Under the pieces are notes generated by a model. The model saw only the letters and a program-made list of their open reading frames with translations. It searched no databases and was not told where the DNA came from. A stretch of DNA of 64,000 nucleotides from Euglena gracilis (taxonomy: Eukaryota; Euglenida; Euglenophyceae; Euglenales): positions 21,278,954 to 21,342,953 of the forward strand of contig CP154954.1 of assembly GCA_039621445.1 (NCBI GenBank), read 5' to 3'. Shown here in pieces: positions 1-16,895 of the stretch. Each line of letters opens with the position of its first letter. The first letter of the stretch is position 1. The position numbers and the translations under genes are program-made.

Positions 1-817
1 CTAAACTCAATTTTTCAGGATAAAATCTGAAAATGTTGTTTATTTTGACGTTTCAGGGGCTAAGAAATGGTTTTTCACTGCTTCAATTGCCAATGCCCAC
101 ATTCGAGCCTGTAGGTTTGCCCTTTGGTTGAACTTAAATTCTACAGAATACCTCGCATTTAAGGATTTCCAAACTGCAGTAGTGCCACAACCCTCTAAAT
201 CTCTAAACGGCAAGTGCGCTAAGTTGCACAAGCGGGTGTTGTTTGGAGATGAGCAAACCCACCAGACAGACTGTTTTTCGCATATGCACATGCCAAACCA
301 CTTGTGCATTTTTTTCAAACACACCAATTGCAGCTGGCACACCTGGCCCTTTTCACAGCTGCGCAAATGGTTGGTGCGCATTTGCGCACACCGTCCATTT
401 GTGCATTTGCCCACACCAACCACCAATTCTCACAAAGCCGAATCTCAGTGTATTGCTTCAGGCTTAGGCACAACTCACCAAATCGTTCAGTCAATATCCT
501 AAACCCGCCCCCCCCTAATAGAAGCGCGGGGCCGCTACAAGCGCAGGGTCCAAATAAAAGCGCACCCCCCGCCGTCGAAGAGGGCGGTCCACTACAAGCG
601 CACCCCCCATTTTGATGAGATTTTTAAAGGAAATCAACAAAAATCGGGCAGGAAGGGTCCAAATAGAAGCACACCCCCCGCCACCAGAGGCGGCAGTCCG
701 CTATAAGCGCACCCGTGCTTCTATTAGGGGGGGGGTTTAATTTAATAAGACAGCCATTGTTGGGTTCAAAACACATCGACAAAGAAAAAAACTTAAGTGC
801 GAGATGCGCCGCCTAAG
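1..817. mobile_element. right part of a CTTAGGC-type element, left end outside the window
   Basis: The end CTTAAGTGCGAGATGCGCCG followed by CCTAAG (ending 817) matches the right terminus of 54989-57981. Upstream sequence has TGCGCAAATGG-type palindromes (340-420) as in that element. The left end and duplication cannot be seen. A small TA-flanked element is nested at 502-735. Confidence 0.45.
502..735. mobile_element. 234-bp element with C-run/G-run TIRs, TA target
   Basis: The left end AACCCGCCCCCCCCTAATAG mirrors the right end CTTCTATTAGGGGGGGGGTT. A TA dinucleotide lies at both flanks, which fits a TA-type duplication but is too short to prove one. The interior repeats the theme GGTCCAAATAAAAGCGCACC. 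Confidence 0.6.
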
Positions 818-3800
818 AATCACAAGTCCCGGAATTCATTCTTCTTCCAACCAGGCTTCTTTTTACAACCCCAGGTCAATGCAGCTCGGGGGACTCGGGG
901 GACCCTCCAGGAGGGGTGGGTTCGCCAAAAAAGACTCGTTGGGAAACCTAGCAGCAGTGTAGAACGCTCGCTGACTGCTGAGTTCCTCAGTCAGAACCAG
1001 CAATGGAGGCCACTGAGATAAGATTAAACGAACTGATTAAATTGACACAAAGGGCAAAAGAAAGTTTTTAAAAAATATCAATTGCATTCTTTCTCAACAG
1101 CCTCTAGCTCTACCTGCGGCAACAGGGGACAGGGAAAACCCGGGAAACCCCAGTCCCTGGGCTAGTTGTTGTCATAATTGTTATCATTGGAAACGTTCCA
1201 AATTCAAAAGTGCATTTTGAACGATGCCAATGCTCTGTGTCTGGAACGAATAGACAAGCATGCAAAAAAAATTCCTGTCGGAGAAATGGATTTCTGAACG
1301 AAAAATGGAGGGTCACCAGGGGGAGAGAACGGAAATGGGAAATGTTAATGATCAAAAATGGGTGGAGCGAGAGCTCCTCTGGACCAACTTGAGCAAGTCG
1401 TTGTGTCGGTCAATTTTCTTCTGTTGTTCATCTAATTATTCTGTTGCAGTAGACTTGCCCCAATGGTCGTAGGGGAGGCCCTCCACCAATTCAGCACAAG
1501 GCCTTGAGCAAAGGCCTGTCCCTACACAGTTGGACATCATCGGCCTCGCTGTTTCTCAGCATTCAATGGACCCGCTTACCATTCCTGTTAATATCCCTGT
1601 CCCTTCAGTGTTGCAGGCAGCTGTCTAGTTTGATGATCCTCCCCCGGGCAAAATGCCCCCCCCCCTTTGGTATTCTGCTTGTTTTTTTTCCCGAGCTGAA
1701 TGCACATGGGCTCCACATACAAAGCATATCCTTTTTGGATCCTTGCAATTTTATGCGAGTGTGTGAAGTGTGGGTGTGTGCATGCACGAGCATGTGTGTG
1801 TGTCGTGCGGGCGCACGCGTGCGAGTGCTGTACCAATGCCGTCCGTAGAGGGTGTGCACTCGTGCGTTGCATTTTGTGGGTGGGTGGTCAGTCCAGATTA
1901 GGCTTCTGGGGGGGACAAGTGTCCACTCAGACCTGACCAAGAATGCCGCATTTCAGTTGAGGAAGGGGGAGGCGCCAGATCGGGCGAGTGCAGGATGTGG
2001 AAGCGCATTGATTTTTTTCGAACTTCGGCAAAATTCCCTTCTTTGTTTATGTCAATCTCCTCGGTCTGCTCGTATTTGTGCATTATCTGGGCAGGGAGGT
2101 TGACTTCACTAAGATCACCCTCTCCCACTCACATCCAATTTACCCCCCACCCCCGTCCAACCATGTACAACCTTGTACCCGTGGGTAACACCTCTCTCTC
2201 CGGCCGACCACACAGCATAGGACCATTCAACCCCCCTGACAAAAAAAAATGAATTATGCCTGGCATAATGTCTGGCCCAGAGCCCCACAATTTTTCCCAA
2301 CGTGGCCGATCGTCACGAAGAGTGCAAATTTCGACAAGTTTCATCAAGGACAACATCACAGGCCACTTGAGATCTGTCTGTCTGGGATAGTGACCAAGCA
2401 CCTCTGATGATGCTGGGCGATGCTGGGCGATGCTGGGTTTTTGGAGACCAGAGGTGAGGTTCCGATGTTGGGCGATGCAATTTTGAAGAATTAAACCCAT
2501 TTTTGGGATAATCTTCCAACAAATCTCCAGTTTCACACCCATCTTGTTGATTTTGGATGAATTTTTGCTAATTTTGGGAGCTATTTGTCACTGATTTGGC
2601 AAATATTGGGCTAATTTGGGTCAATATGAGTACATTTAATGGCATTTTTTGGCCATTTTGTGTCATTTTGGTGATTTTGGGTCATTTTTCACAATCGTTT
2701 ATGGACATTGTTGGCATTTTGGGCAGTTTTAGGTTATTTCAAGCCATTTTAGGTCATTTTGGTTGCTTTTTGGGGCTTTTTGTGGTCGTTTTGGGGTTTT
2801 TTTGTAGTTATTTGCATCATGTAGACAATTGCAGATGCTGGACAAGATGCAGATACTGGACAAGGTGCAGATGCTGGACAAGATGCAGGTGGTCGAGATG
2901 CACACACTGATATTGGACGAGATGCAATGGATGCAGATACTGGACAAGATGCAGATGTTGGATTGACCAAATGAAATAAGGGATCAAGGGAGATGCTTGT
3001 GGCCAATGATATAAAATTGGCTTTGGCTGACCAATGGTCTTAAAGGGGCCAAAGCAGTCAATCGGCAGTCAAATCGGAAGCATATCTGGCAGTCCCCAGG
3101 CCAAAGGCGGCCAAAGGTGGGTTAAATCGGGCAAAGTAGCCAAAAGTGGCCAAAAGCGACCAAAAATTGTACAAGTGGGTAAATGACCAAATGTGGATAA
3201 AAGTGGATGAAGTGTATGCAGATGCTGTATTGGATGCCGAGCTGAAGGGCATGGGTGACCAGAGGTGCTTGATAGTGACCAACGATTCCTTTTCCTGATC
3301 AAATGCTATTTATTACCCCCTCCCCCGCCTGGTTGACCAAAGCAAAGCAGATCATGCTAACCTCAGGAAACTGATCAGTGGGGGGGGGTTGAGGTAATTT
3401 TCAGCCAAAGATTTGTTGGTGAAAAGGCACATTCAGGCATTAGGCAGCCGAATTCGGGCGATTTTTACGTTAACCGTGGTTTTGATTTTGAAAACTAGTC
3501 AACCGGAGTGGGTGATTGGTTTTTTCAGAGTGACTGGCTGGTTTTTGGCCCGCCCGCCCCCCCCCCCCCCGGGGGGTCGGCAAAAAACTACTAAAGTGAC
3601 CCGGCACCGAAGGCGCCGGGGAAAAAATTGGCCTTTTTTTCATGTTTTTGGCCAAGTTTCTTTTGGATTCCAGAGTGGCCGACCCCCCCTCCTCCCGGGG
3701 AGATAGTGACGGACTGGTTTCCGAAAAAAAGTGACTGACTGGTTTTTCGAAGAGTGGAGTGACCCCCCCCCCCGGGGTCGGGGTTGGGGTTATATGCCCT

Positions 3801-4739
3801 GAGCTTATGAGAGCCCCTCTGATGTGTTATGGTGCGTCGGGGGGGGGGCATTCTCTGCACAGCCAATGTGTGGGCTTGGGGAGGACAGGTGGACGGAAGC
3901 CCGCTGGAGATCACGTTGTCTTGAATTGGGTAAGCATTTGGGCATTGGCGCAACGGCCACGCTGATTTAGAATTTTAATAATTGTATTTCTATTGCGCCG
4001 TGGCGCAGTATAACTCTTAAATTTCCATTCTACACAATCGTGCCCATTGCACAGTGGAGCAACGGTTGCCAATTTATAATTTTTTATTTTTGTCATTGTG
4101 GGCGGAGAGAGCAGTCCTCTGAAAGCATCTCATTACCAGAGCGGGCAGAGCTAAGGTGGAGGGAAGCTTTTCCTGGGACAAAAAGCCAACCCCCTGTTGT
4201 GTGAATGCAACCGCCATTATCTTCACATCTCGACGGGTCTTGTTTTATGTGTTTGTGAGCCTGAATGCCAGTGCCGCAGGTTCCTCTCACTTGCTTCGCA
4301 GTTTAGCATGCCTGAAGGGCCCTTCTTTGTGGTCAACTTTTGAAAGTAGGAAAATCTCTGTTTGAAAAAGAACAGGCACCAGATGAAACCTTGGAATCAC
4401 AGCCGAGGAAACAGTTTTGGGCACCCAAAAGTGTTTTAAAGAACTTCGCCCCCCCCCTTTTTCTCACCCAGGGTTTGAAGCACACAATTTTGGGTGGAAT
4501 TGAGAAATCGAAAGGGTCCATCAACAACACGGAGAAAGGCAGGCTGACACACCTTTTTTCCGTAATTTGCAACCCACCAGACGGCCACATCACCAAAAAG
4601 TGAGTCCCTGATCCTCTCCCCTCCCTCCAGGGGTGGGGCCTACCCGTGCGTGGATGGGTGACCCCCCTCCCCCCCCCCTGGTTATTAAAAAAAATCCCCA
4701 ACCCAACACCCACCCGACGCAGGTCGCCTTGTGGTGCTG
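818..4739. other. no gene recognised; AT-rich and repeat DNA
   Basis: This holds short open frames without codon bias, a GATGCTGGGC triplication (2405-2435), the minisatellite at 2829, a decayed GTGACTGACTGG-type element (about 3490-3790) and a palindrome-rich patch with GCGCAACGGC motifs (3950-4070). Nothing supports a gene. Confidence 0.6.
2829..2960. repeat. minisatellite, 18-bp unit TGCAGATGCTGGACAAGA
   Basis: Seven or eight diverged units. The same unit forms a second array at 47415-47660, 44.5 kb away. The repeat is open in one frame (MQMLDK), but there is no gene context. Confidence 0.85.
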
Positions 4740-4747
4740 TCCCCTGC

Positions 4748-5050
4748 CAGGCCGTATTTTTGTCGGGTGCCGACCCCACCCGGGGGGGGCGGGGGGCTGC
4801 CTGGGCAGGCACTCCAAGGCACTCCCAATCCGCCCCGGGGGGGGGGGGTAGGGCATACAGCCAAAAGTGCCTTAGCACAGACCCGGCGCCGGGGAGCCAA
4901 AAAATGGCCTATTATCAAAGGAATGTGCCTGGGCACAGGCCAAAATCCGACCCCCCTGGGGGGGGGGGGTAGTGCCTGCCTGGGCAGGCACTCATAGGCA
5001 CTCCGGACCCCCCGCCTCCCCCCCCGGGGTTGGTAAAAAAAAACAGCCTG
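4748..5050. mobile_element. 303-bp MITE-like element, TSD TCCCCTGC
   Basis: The element starts CAGGCCGTATTTTTGTC and ends GGTAAAAAAAAACAGCCTG. The perfect duplication TCCCCTGC is at 4740-4747 and 5051-5058. The interior has GCCTGGGCAGGCACTC units, a GGCGCC hairpin and long G and C runs, the same plan as the other CAG...CTG elements. No host exon was recognised around it. Confidence 0.82.
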
Positions 5051-6487
5051 TCCCCTGCTCTTCGTCAACAGGCCTTGATGTGTGCTTCAACATTGTCTAT
5101 GATCGTTGTTTTGATGTTGGTTTCGCACATCCGTGAAGGCACAAGTGGACCGACAGCTCTGTCGCAGGTCATCCTAACCAGGTACCTGTTAATGTTCGAG
5201 GTGCATTTATGGGCATTTTTTTCGCCATATTCATCATCTTTTCTCATTGCACTTTTCCCCTCCGTTTCCTTTCATTTATCATGTTTACAATTGTTGTTGT
5301 CATAAATATATTTTGTTATGGTTGCAATCATTGTTCTTCTCAGGAGATGAAAAAACTGTATTTTTTTCACAACCATGAAGAAGTTTTGTTTATTATTATC
5401 ATTTTTGCAGAGCTTTTCAGCTGAACCAGGGAGATTTTTTTTTATCTCACAAGTGCTCAAATTCCTCTTTGCTCCACCCATCATTGATGAGCTTTCCCAT
5501 TTTCCATTTTCTCCCCTGGTGACCCATCATTCGTTTTGAAGTCCACATCTCCAACACAACCAAATTTTTTTCTGCTTCATTTTCAATTCGCACCAGACAC
5601 CGAGCACAGGAATCGTCCAAAATTGACTCATTCATTTGGCCCCATTCAAAATGAATGAATGGTTCCAAACAACTCCACCCAGAACTTTCTTCCCCTCCCC
5701 CGGAAAATTGTCCTCCCCGGAAAATTGTCCTCTGCCCTCTGTACCCGCTGACCTGTCTTTAGGGGCACCAGTCTCCCCCTCTGTCCCCGCTGATTTGTCT
5801 GGAGACAGTTTCCCGGGGGGGGGGGGTGAGTACCAACTCCCGTATCCACCCAAGGGGTTTCCGAAGCTGGAGGGGTCCCAACCCCCTTGGGGACCGAGCC
5901 AGGCACCTTTTTATCCCAGCCATCAGCTTCCGGCAAGGCTGCAGATCCCCCCCCCGGTGTGTCCGCCGAAATAAAAGATTGTGTGGTGGAGACCACACAA
6001 TTCAAAAAGGGGGTATCATGACCAAAATATTTTCGAGACGTTTGACTTCAAAGTTTCAGATGAAATACTCCGATGCAGGGGTTGCTGGTTTTGGGAAACC
6101 AGTTGGGTCCAGCCAGCCAGTCAGCTCCTGTATTCCAGCCGGCGTCCTTGGCGCCGCGAAGGAATCCCGAAGAAATCCCCTGACTCAATTGCGTGCAAAA
6201 GCACCTTCTGGGTTGCGAGCGAAGGTCCAGTGTGCCATTGTTGCAAAACAGACACCACCCGCTGTGCCTCGACGAAGACAGCACAATACGAATGATGTAG
6301 CAATGCCCTCAGGTCACACCCTTGTACCCCCATTTCCCCAGGGGGGGGCACAGAAGTCCTCCTCAGAGTCGGTATAATAATTGTACTGTTAAAAATAATG
6401 ATCTTGTTGTCTTTGTTGCTGCCAGAAATTGAAGGTGGCTATTGTCCCCGGCCAAAAACAGTACTCTTTCGGACGACCACTGGCCAG
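5051..6487. other. probable intron or upstream DNA of the methyltransferase gene
   Basis: No exon was secured, although a 5' exon of the methyltransferase should exist. A stretch at 6090-6300 is GC-balanced and open in two frames but matches nothing I recognise. The segment near 5740-5820 (with GTCTGGAGACAGTTTCCC) recurs at about 30345-30395. Confidence 0.45.
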
Positions 6488-10604
<4,117 letters not shown>

Positions 10605-10755
10605 TTTAGATTGACACACCATTGCGAGCGACACATAGTTGTAGTTGTGCTGATGTGCCATTCACAAGAGCACACTTCAAACACTTGCGTGCTGTGCAAG
10701 GCTCAACCACAGTTGCTCTTAATACACAACCAACCTCTTTTCAGTCCCTCGTACA

Positions 10756-10980
10756 ATGCCAGAAGCGGTGCCCAAGAAAGGAAGCTCGATCGTTTGGAGG
10801 AAGAATGAGTGCTGAATTGATGCCCGAGGGGATGCCAAGTGGTTTTTTTTGTTCTGCACAGTTTGAGCTGTCTTTCTTTTGTTTTGTTTTTTGTTTTGTT
10901 GGGGGAATGGGGCTGACAGCTGACGTCGCGGCAACATACGAGGAGTACTCCCCGATCTTCTTGCGTCGCGTGAAGAAGCG
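10756..10980 (+). CDS. candidate 5' exons of an unidentified gene
   Basis: An ATG at 10756, shortly after a possible acceptor (TTTTCAG), opens the short GC-balanced reading frame MPEAVPKKGSSIVWRKNE, which ends at about 10808. A second segment at 10920-10980 is bounded by GACAG and AAGCG|GTCGGG and reads DVAATYEEYSPIFLRRVKKR with strongly GC-rich third positions. A T-rich stretch separates them. They could be the first exons of the gene whose later exons appear at 20 kb, but the phase of the 10980 end does not fit the 20007 exon directly, so an unseen exon or a separate gene is possible. Function unknown. Confidence 0.35.
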
Positions 10981-13430
10981 GTCGGGGCTCCTCCTCCCTG
11001 GATGCTGGACGGGTGCTCGTGTCGTTGCTTTCAGGGACTAAAGGTTCCAGCGGCAAAGAAGTGGAGACCACCTTCCCATTCACCAAACCTGGCCAGACTC
11101 AGGTTGTGCGATCCTTTCAGCACAGCCCAAACGTTTGGTTCAGTGGATTTGTACCATTTTCATGATCACATCTGGATATGTGGTGCTCATCGTAGTCTTT
11201 GACCTCGCAGGCCAGCATTTTCCACATCAATTCTGTACGAATCTGTGTTACCGCCGAATTCTACGCTTGTCTTGCCCTTTTTGAATGGCGGCTTGCCATA
11301 CCTTTGCGACAGAGCGGCCCTGCCACTGACGGTCCAGCCAGAACCAGGTTGTGGCTTTGTATGCTGTCCCCTGTCGCTCTTGGGAAACTGTGGAACAATC
11401 AGCCCCTTCGGTTGAACCTGACAGTGGGAAAGCGGGTTTGGTTGTGTGAAACAGATCTCTTGCGGGGGCAGTCACTGACACAGCCTGACTGCGAAGCTGC
11501 CGTCTCCTCTTCATCCCCGGCTGCCTTGCCTGGGGACCCAGGCCCATCGACGCCAACCCGTTGAGCCCATCACTTTGCACGCACTCGCATCGTGTTTCTC
11601 ATATGTTTCCATCTTTCGCAATGCGATAGACCGTGGGCTGTCGCTTGTTGCATTGCAAGATTCTTTTTTGTGATTTTATAGCCATCCTTCCTTGGAAGAC
11701 CGAAAAAGTGGATTTGCTCAGGTTTCAGTGGGATTTCGCATGAGATGCCAACACGACAAAAACGTGGTCGGGGGAGGGGTAGATGAAAAGTTTTGCCTTT
11801 GAGATATTCTGTCTTCCAAAGGTTCAGTCCGCAAGCCTGTATTGTGAATTAAAACAGAGAGCTCATTTTTCGTTCTGCCTAGAATTGTGTTCCGCTTCTT
11901 TTAAACAGTCCACCAACCAAGGTTCTTTGGACAGAAATTTCTTTAAATTCACTTTTCAATTCTGCTCCCCAATACAAAAGGAATCCTCCTCTTCACCGCT
12001 GACAGTTCGAACATTTCCCTCACTTGTACGTTGCCCATGCGTTCACCAGTGCCTGGTCCCCTCGGCAGAATCAACCTGCACACTGACCATGTCCGTCGTC
12101 TCCCTTCACAACGCTCTCTCCTTGACTGCCTCCATGCAAGATGTTCCCTTAGATCCGATGATCTAAAGATTTCATGGAATCCCATGCAAGCCCCTCCTGA
12201 CCATCAAACACTAGCTTTACAATGTAGACAATGCTGTTTACATTTCGAAAGAATGTTTGGAACCGTCTCTCAAGTTGGGGATGGTGCTTCCCGACCCTCC
12301 TCGGGGGAATGGCCGGGCCCACGTGCCCCCAAAAGTGTGTACCTCCAAACACGTCACAGAAAAGATACCCCGACCAACCTGAGGGAATTCCTGTCGCACC
12401 GGCTCACTCACCCCTGTGTGAATGGCTCTGTGTGAGTTATGCAATTCCTTCTTTGCTCCCGTTTGCAGCACACATCTCTGTTTGCCATTGCATTCAGTCA
12501 ATATCTCCTTCTGGTGCTGCGCGCGATTTTTTTTGGAGTCTTCGACGGAATTTTCCCCCAAATGTGCCAATCACATTCCGTTGTCGTTGGCCACTGGGCG
12601 GTGATGGTCTGCCCATCCACGTGAGGGAGACGACACAAAACCACAAAACAATCTTCCCCCTCTCGAATTTAGGGCTTTTGCACTGCAACAACCGAACAGC
12701 AGCGCTTTTGGAGCAGTCGAGGGCACTCTTTTAACTTCTGTGTGTCCCCGCTCCCCGGATGGGTTCCACAGTGGGTGGACCGCGGGTGGAGTGCCAAGGC
12801 AGGGATAAATGGGAAGCCTTTTGGTTGTGACGTAGGTGGTGGGGGGTCCCGACCCCCCCTCCCCTTAGATGTTGGGAGGATGGATGTCCGGACCCCCACC
12901 CTCCCTCCTCAGCAGGTTTCAAATATAGCGAAAATTATCCTTCCGCCGCTGCATGCCAGGAAATGAGCAAAAAAAATGCTTTTTTTTCACTTTTGAGCAC
13001 ATTGCCCATTTTTTGCCGTTTGGGTGTTTTTCACATAAAAAAAATGTTCAAAAAATGAACATTTTTTTTCGATTTATTTGAATATATTATATTCAAAGAA
13101 AAATCAAGGTTTTTTGACCAATTTTGGCCTGGTATGGCCCTTTGCCGGTCCACAAACCGAAAATTTCCGGGCCCATGTCAGTTTCGAGGGAGGAGGGGGG
13201 GTCCGGCCCACCCCCCCCCTCTCGAGGCTTCCGATCTATCCTTGGCCCAAGGTCAATCCGGCTGGCTGGAAGTCGAGTGGGTGTTGAATCCCAACCCTGG
13301 GTGGGGTCTCAGGTGGATGTAGGTGGATGGATGGGTTTTCAAAGAAGAAGAAGAAAGTGGATGCGCACTCGGCATAGGCACTGGAACCCAAGTTGCAGGA
13401 AGCCTCGAAAAGGGCCTCATTCTGGCTTAG
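10981..13430. other. no gene recognised
   Basis: Mixed-composition DNA with many short open frames on both strands but no sustained codon bias, and C-run/G-run patches at 12.83 and 13.2 kb that look like decayed MITE-like elements. Confidence 0.55.
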
Positions 13431-13435
13431 GCGGC

Positions 13436-16400
13436 GCTAATTGCCCAATTTTTTTTCCAATTTCCGTGCGTTTGAGGTGCGTGGGTTTCCGCTTACGATA
13501 CCCCACCGTTTTGTGCTCAAAATTTTAAGAGGGTGACACCAGCACAAAAATTTGGTTGGTTTTGGATCCATTTTAGGCATTTTGACAAAGTGGCGATTTT
13601 GAAAATTTATGGTCGTTTTAGGGGGGGGGTTGGAAAACACCCCCCCTGGAACGCCCTGAATTTTGAAAAACAGAAAACGGTGGGTGAACGCCTGGCCTCC
13701 GGAGCCCCGGTTGTTTGGCGATGCTACCGGACCCCCCTCTGGAGGGGGGGTGACACGGTGTGGCAGGTGAAGAAGAGGCCACCGCCTAAGCAACCCGCCC
13801 ATTTTTGAACCTCTCGTGAGTCCCGAGGTCCAGTGATGGGGGAGGTGAACAGACAACAGTGCCCAAAAGATGCTATAATTTCTGGAAGGGATGTTTTATG
13901 CGGTAAACCGCCCAAAACTTGTTTTTGTGATGAAGAGATGCTGCTCTAACGGAGGGGACCGGACTGCGAATAACGTTAAAAATGAGGTTAGGCGGTTTAC
14001 CGCGTAAAGCAGTGATGATTCTATAACGAGGTGTGCGCTGTGTGTGCTTGCCCCGGGCGTCCTGATTGGTTTACAAGCTCCCCTGCATTACCCTCCTCCT
14101 GGGCTGTGCACCACGATGTATCATTTGGCAGCGCAAAGATGACAGTTGGAGCAGGAAAGCATGGGAGGGAGGGTGGCGTGGTTGCCTGTGCTGCTATCCA
14201 GAACAAGAGGGTTGGGAAAGGCTTCAATACCATTCTGACCATCACAAGTTCAAGAACTTTGAGAAGCTTGGGGACAAGGTGAACTGAAGTGGGATGCGGT
14301 TTGAGTGCGTGTTGTCCTTAATTTGTCAGCGCACAAGTTCCTGTTGATGACACAACTGGGCCACTCAAAACTGAACATTTTTTCCCACCTGTCAACCCCC
14401 GGTGAGAGATACTAAAAATTTTTGTTTGAGGCGGTGTGGAAACAGAACACAACTTTTTTTTGCAAGTTTTGTAGGACCGTTTGTAGGCGGATCTCGGTGT
14501 CCCAATGGGTTGTGTCTGTGATTTTTTGGTGTCCCGAAGTGTCCCAGTGTCGGTGGTGGTGCGCGGCGACATAATTTTTAAAAGTTGGGCGGGACAGGTT
14601 GAAAGGGAATTGTGGCTGCTGCACCTTGGCAGCAAGCACCCAAGCAGGCGGAAACCTGCCTGGCATTTGAGCAGGAGGTGGACACCCTCCTCTCCAGTGA
14701 GGAGGCGGTAACGTTCCCCCTGGCCGGTGGTGGGGTCGTCTGCAGGTACAGCAGTAGAACACATGTGTCAGTTGCCCGGCCGGCTGTGCTGCAGTAGAGG
14801 TGATGTTTTTCACTGTCCTGAAAAACAGCAAAAAACCTGAGTTTGATTTCTCAGGAGGGAAGGAAGCACCTCCCAGGGCCCTCCATTTGGAACCCAACGT
14901 TGTTGGTGGTCCAAAATCAGGGTTTGGGGATGGCTGACGAAGAAGTGATTCAAGATATGGACGGAGAAACGCCTGTTTCAGCGGCTGGTGGCGGCAATCG
15001 AAAAAAATTGGGGGGGTTTCGGAAGGGGTTCTCCAAGTTCTGAAAAATTCAAGGCCTTTTTAATTATTTTTTTGAAAGAGTTTTACAGCATTTTTCCTTT
15101 GATAAGCTGCAGTTTTTGCTGAAATTGAGACAAAATGCCCAAAACAGCTCTTTTTCATGGCTCTCCTTCCTTTAGGTCCGGCAACGTGCCTCCAGAGGAG
15201 GCAACAGTGGTCTCCACAGTCAGAAGCCGCGTGGAAGGGGGGTAAACCAGAAGGTTGTCTGTTCTCAACCAACGCCGGGTCGATGTTTGACCCAATGCAG
15301 TTGGCATCCATGTAACCACCCTGAGCACAAGTGTTTCCGGTCCTTTTCAAAACCACCCCTGCTCTGAGTGCCCAAGTTTAAAGTCGCAGGTCTCCTCTCG
15401 TTTGGTCAACCCCCTCTTGTGCAATCTCCTCTCCCTGGTTTCCATAAACCTCGATCCCTCAAACCCTACACAACACGCCAGACACTATTCAGTTGCAAAA
15501 TTTCCAAGCTTGGCAACTAAATCTGTCGTCTATGTCCTTCGCAGAGGTTCACGCCTGTGACTGGTGTCGCAAGTAGTCATGACAAACCAGCAGAGTTCAT
15601 TTCTAGGGTGGTTTCCATCTTCCACCACCATCCCATCGTCCACAAATGCTTTTCTTTTTCTGCCCGCCCTTAACGCAGCCAGGAGGTTTCCCGCCTGACT
15701 TTTCTGTCCTCACAGCTGGTATGCCCCCCTCCATCTCTCATTATTGGTTGTGTCTGTGCAAACCCCGTTTCCATCTGAACTCATAAAATCAGACCAAGCC
15801 TCACTGCGCAAAGGCTGACACTTCATCTGTTGGCCTCCTGAGCAGGTACTCTGTGTTTTCGTTTAAGCGGATAACCGCCTACGTCGTCTCTTGGTCCCCA
15901 CCCAACCCCATGCCAACTCCTCAATGGCGTTTTTAAATTAACGTGGGGATGGTCAGGCGGTTAACCACCTAAACAAACCGTTGGTGGGGGAAAGAGTTTG
16001 TGGGTTTTGGCTCATACCGGATGCTGCGAGTGCAGAGTTTCATAAATCAGTTAATTCCTCTTTTTTTTTGTTATTGGGCCGTTTCAGACAGGAACCTTTT
16101 CTTCTATCCAAGTGCGTTGCTGAAGGCAGAATACCGTCGGGTGGCACCTGCCCACATCGTCAGGGAGTTCCCCAGCTACCATTGGCCACGGTGTCACTGC
16201 CCCCCGTTCCAGAGACCCCAGCAAGCAATGGCACCTGGCCTATGCCAGTCTGGACACAGGGGGGGTGAGGGCAACACCACCAGGACACCACCATTGTTTC
16301 TTCTTTACTCCCAGACGGATTTCCGCCTACACCAAGTTGCCTTAGACTCACCACATATACAATATACACACACAGCAGGCGGATTCCCTCCTACCAATCA

Positions 16401-16881
16401 TCAACTGCTTGGCTTACGGTGGGCGGTAATCCCCATGCCATGCTTTGTTTTCAGTTGTAGGCGGTAATCCGCACACAAGTTTATTCTACGCGGATATCTG
16501 CCTAAACATTTAACTCCGTCGTCTGACACCTCTTGTTTCGTTTTACGCGGTTATCCGTGTACGCTTGCAATATTCATTCGTTTCTCAAATACGGTTATTA
16601 TCATAAACCATGAAGACACAGCCCCGTGTCACACCCATTCAAAGTCAGTGTTTTCCCAACCATTTCAAACATTTCTAGTACACCCCCAACTCACACAATT
16701 CACACACAATCGTAAATCGTTTAAGCGGAATACCGCGCAAAACCACTTTCGGAAAATTTTGGCCCAAAGCTGCAACGCACCCCTCTCAGCCCAGAATTTT
16801 GTGCCCTTTCAGGGGGGTTTTAAAACAGCCAAAAAACGTCAAAAAACGCAAAAATCGGTTGGGCAATTAGCACCGCCTAAG
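13436..16881. mobile_element. 3.45-kb TIR transposon, CTTAGGCGG ends, TSD TCTGG
   Basis: The first 23 bases (from CTTAGGCGGCGCTAATTGCC) match the complement of the last 23 with one difference. The perfect 5-bp duplication TCTGG is at 13431-13435 and 16882-16886. The interior carries about ten palindromic motifs of the form GCGGTAANCCGC, clustered near both ends. Coding-like pieces occur at 14615-14760 (ETCLAFEQEVDTLLSSEEAV) and 16091-16250 (NLFFYPSALLKAEYRRVAPA), but no transposase was recognised. Confidence 0.83.
16091..16250 (+). pseudogene. coding-like fragment inside the 3.45-kb transposon
   Basis: After an acceptor-like TTTCAGACAG, the frame reads NLFFYPSALLKAEYRRVAPA, HIVREFPSYHWPRCHCPPFQ. 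The residue mix looks like real protein, but the frame soon runs into low-complexity sequence. It may be an exon of an element-borne gene or a captured host fragment. No family was recognised. Confidence 0.25.
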
Positions 16882-16895
16882 TCTGGGGGGGGTTA

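Noticed and set aside
3490-3790. Third complete copy of the GTGACTGACTGG element
   Set aside because: The core and units are present, but neither terminal repeats nor a duplication could be defined.
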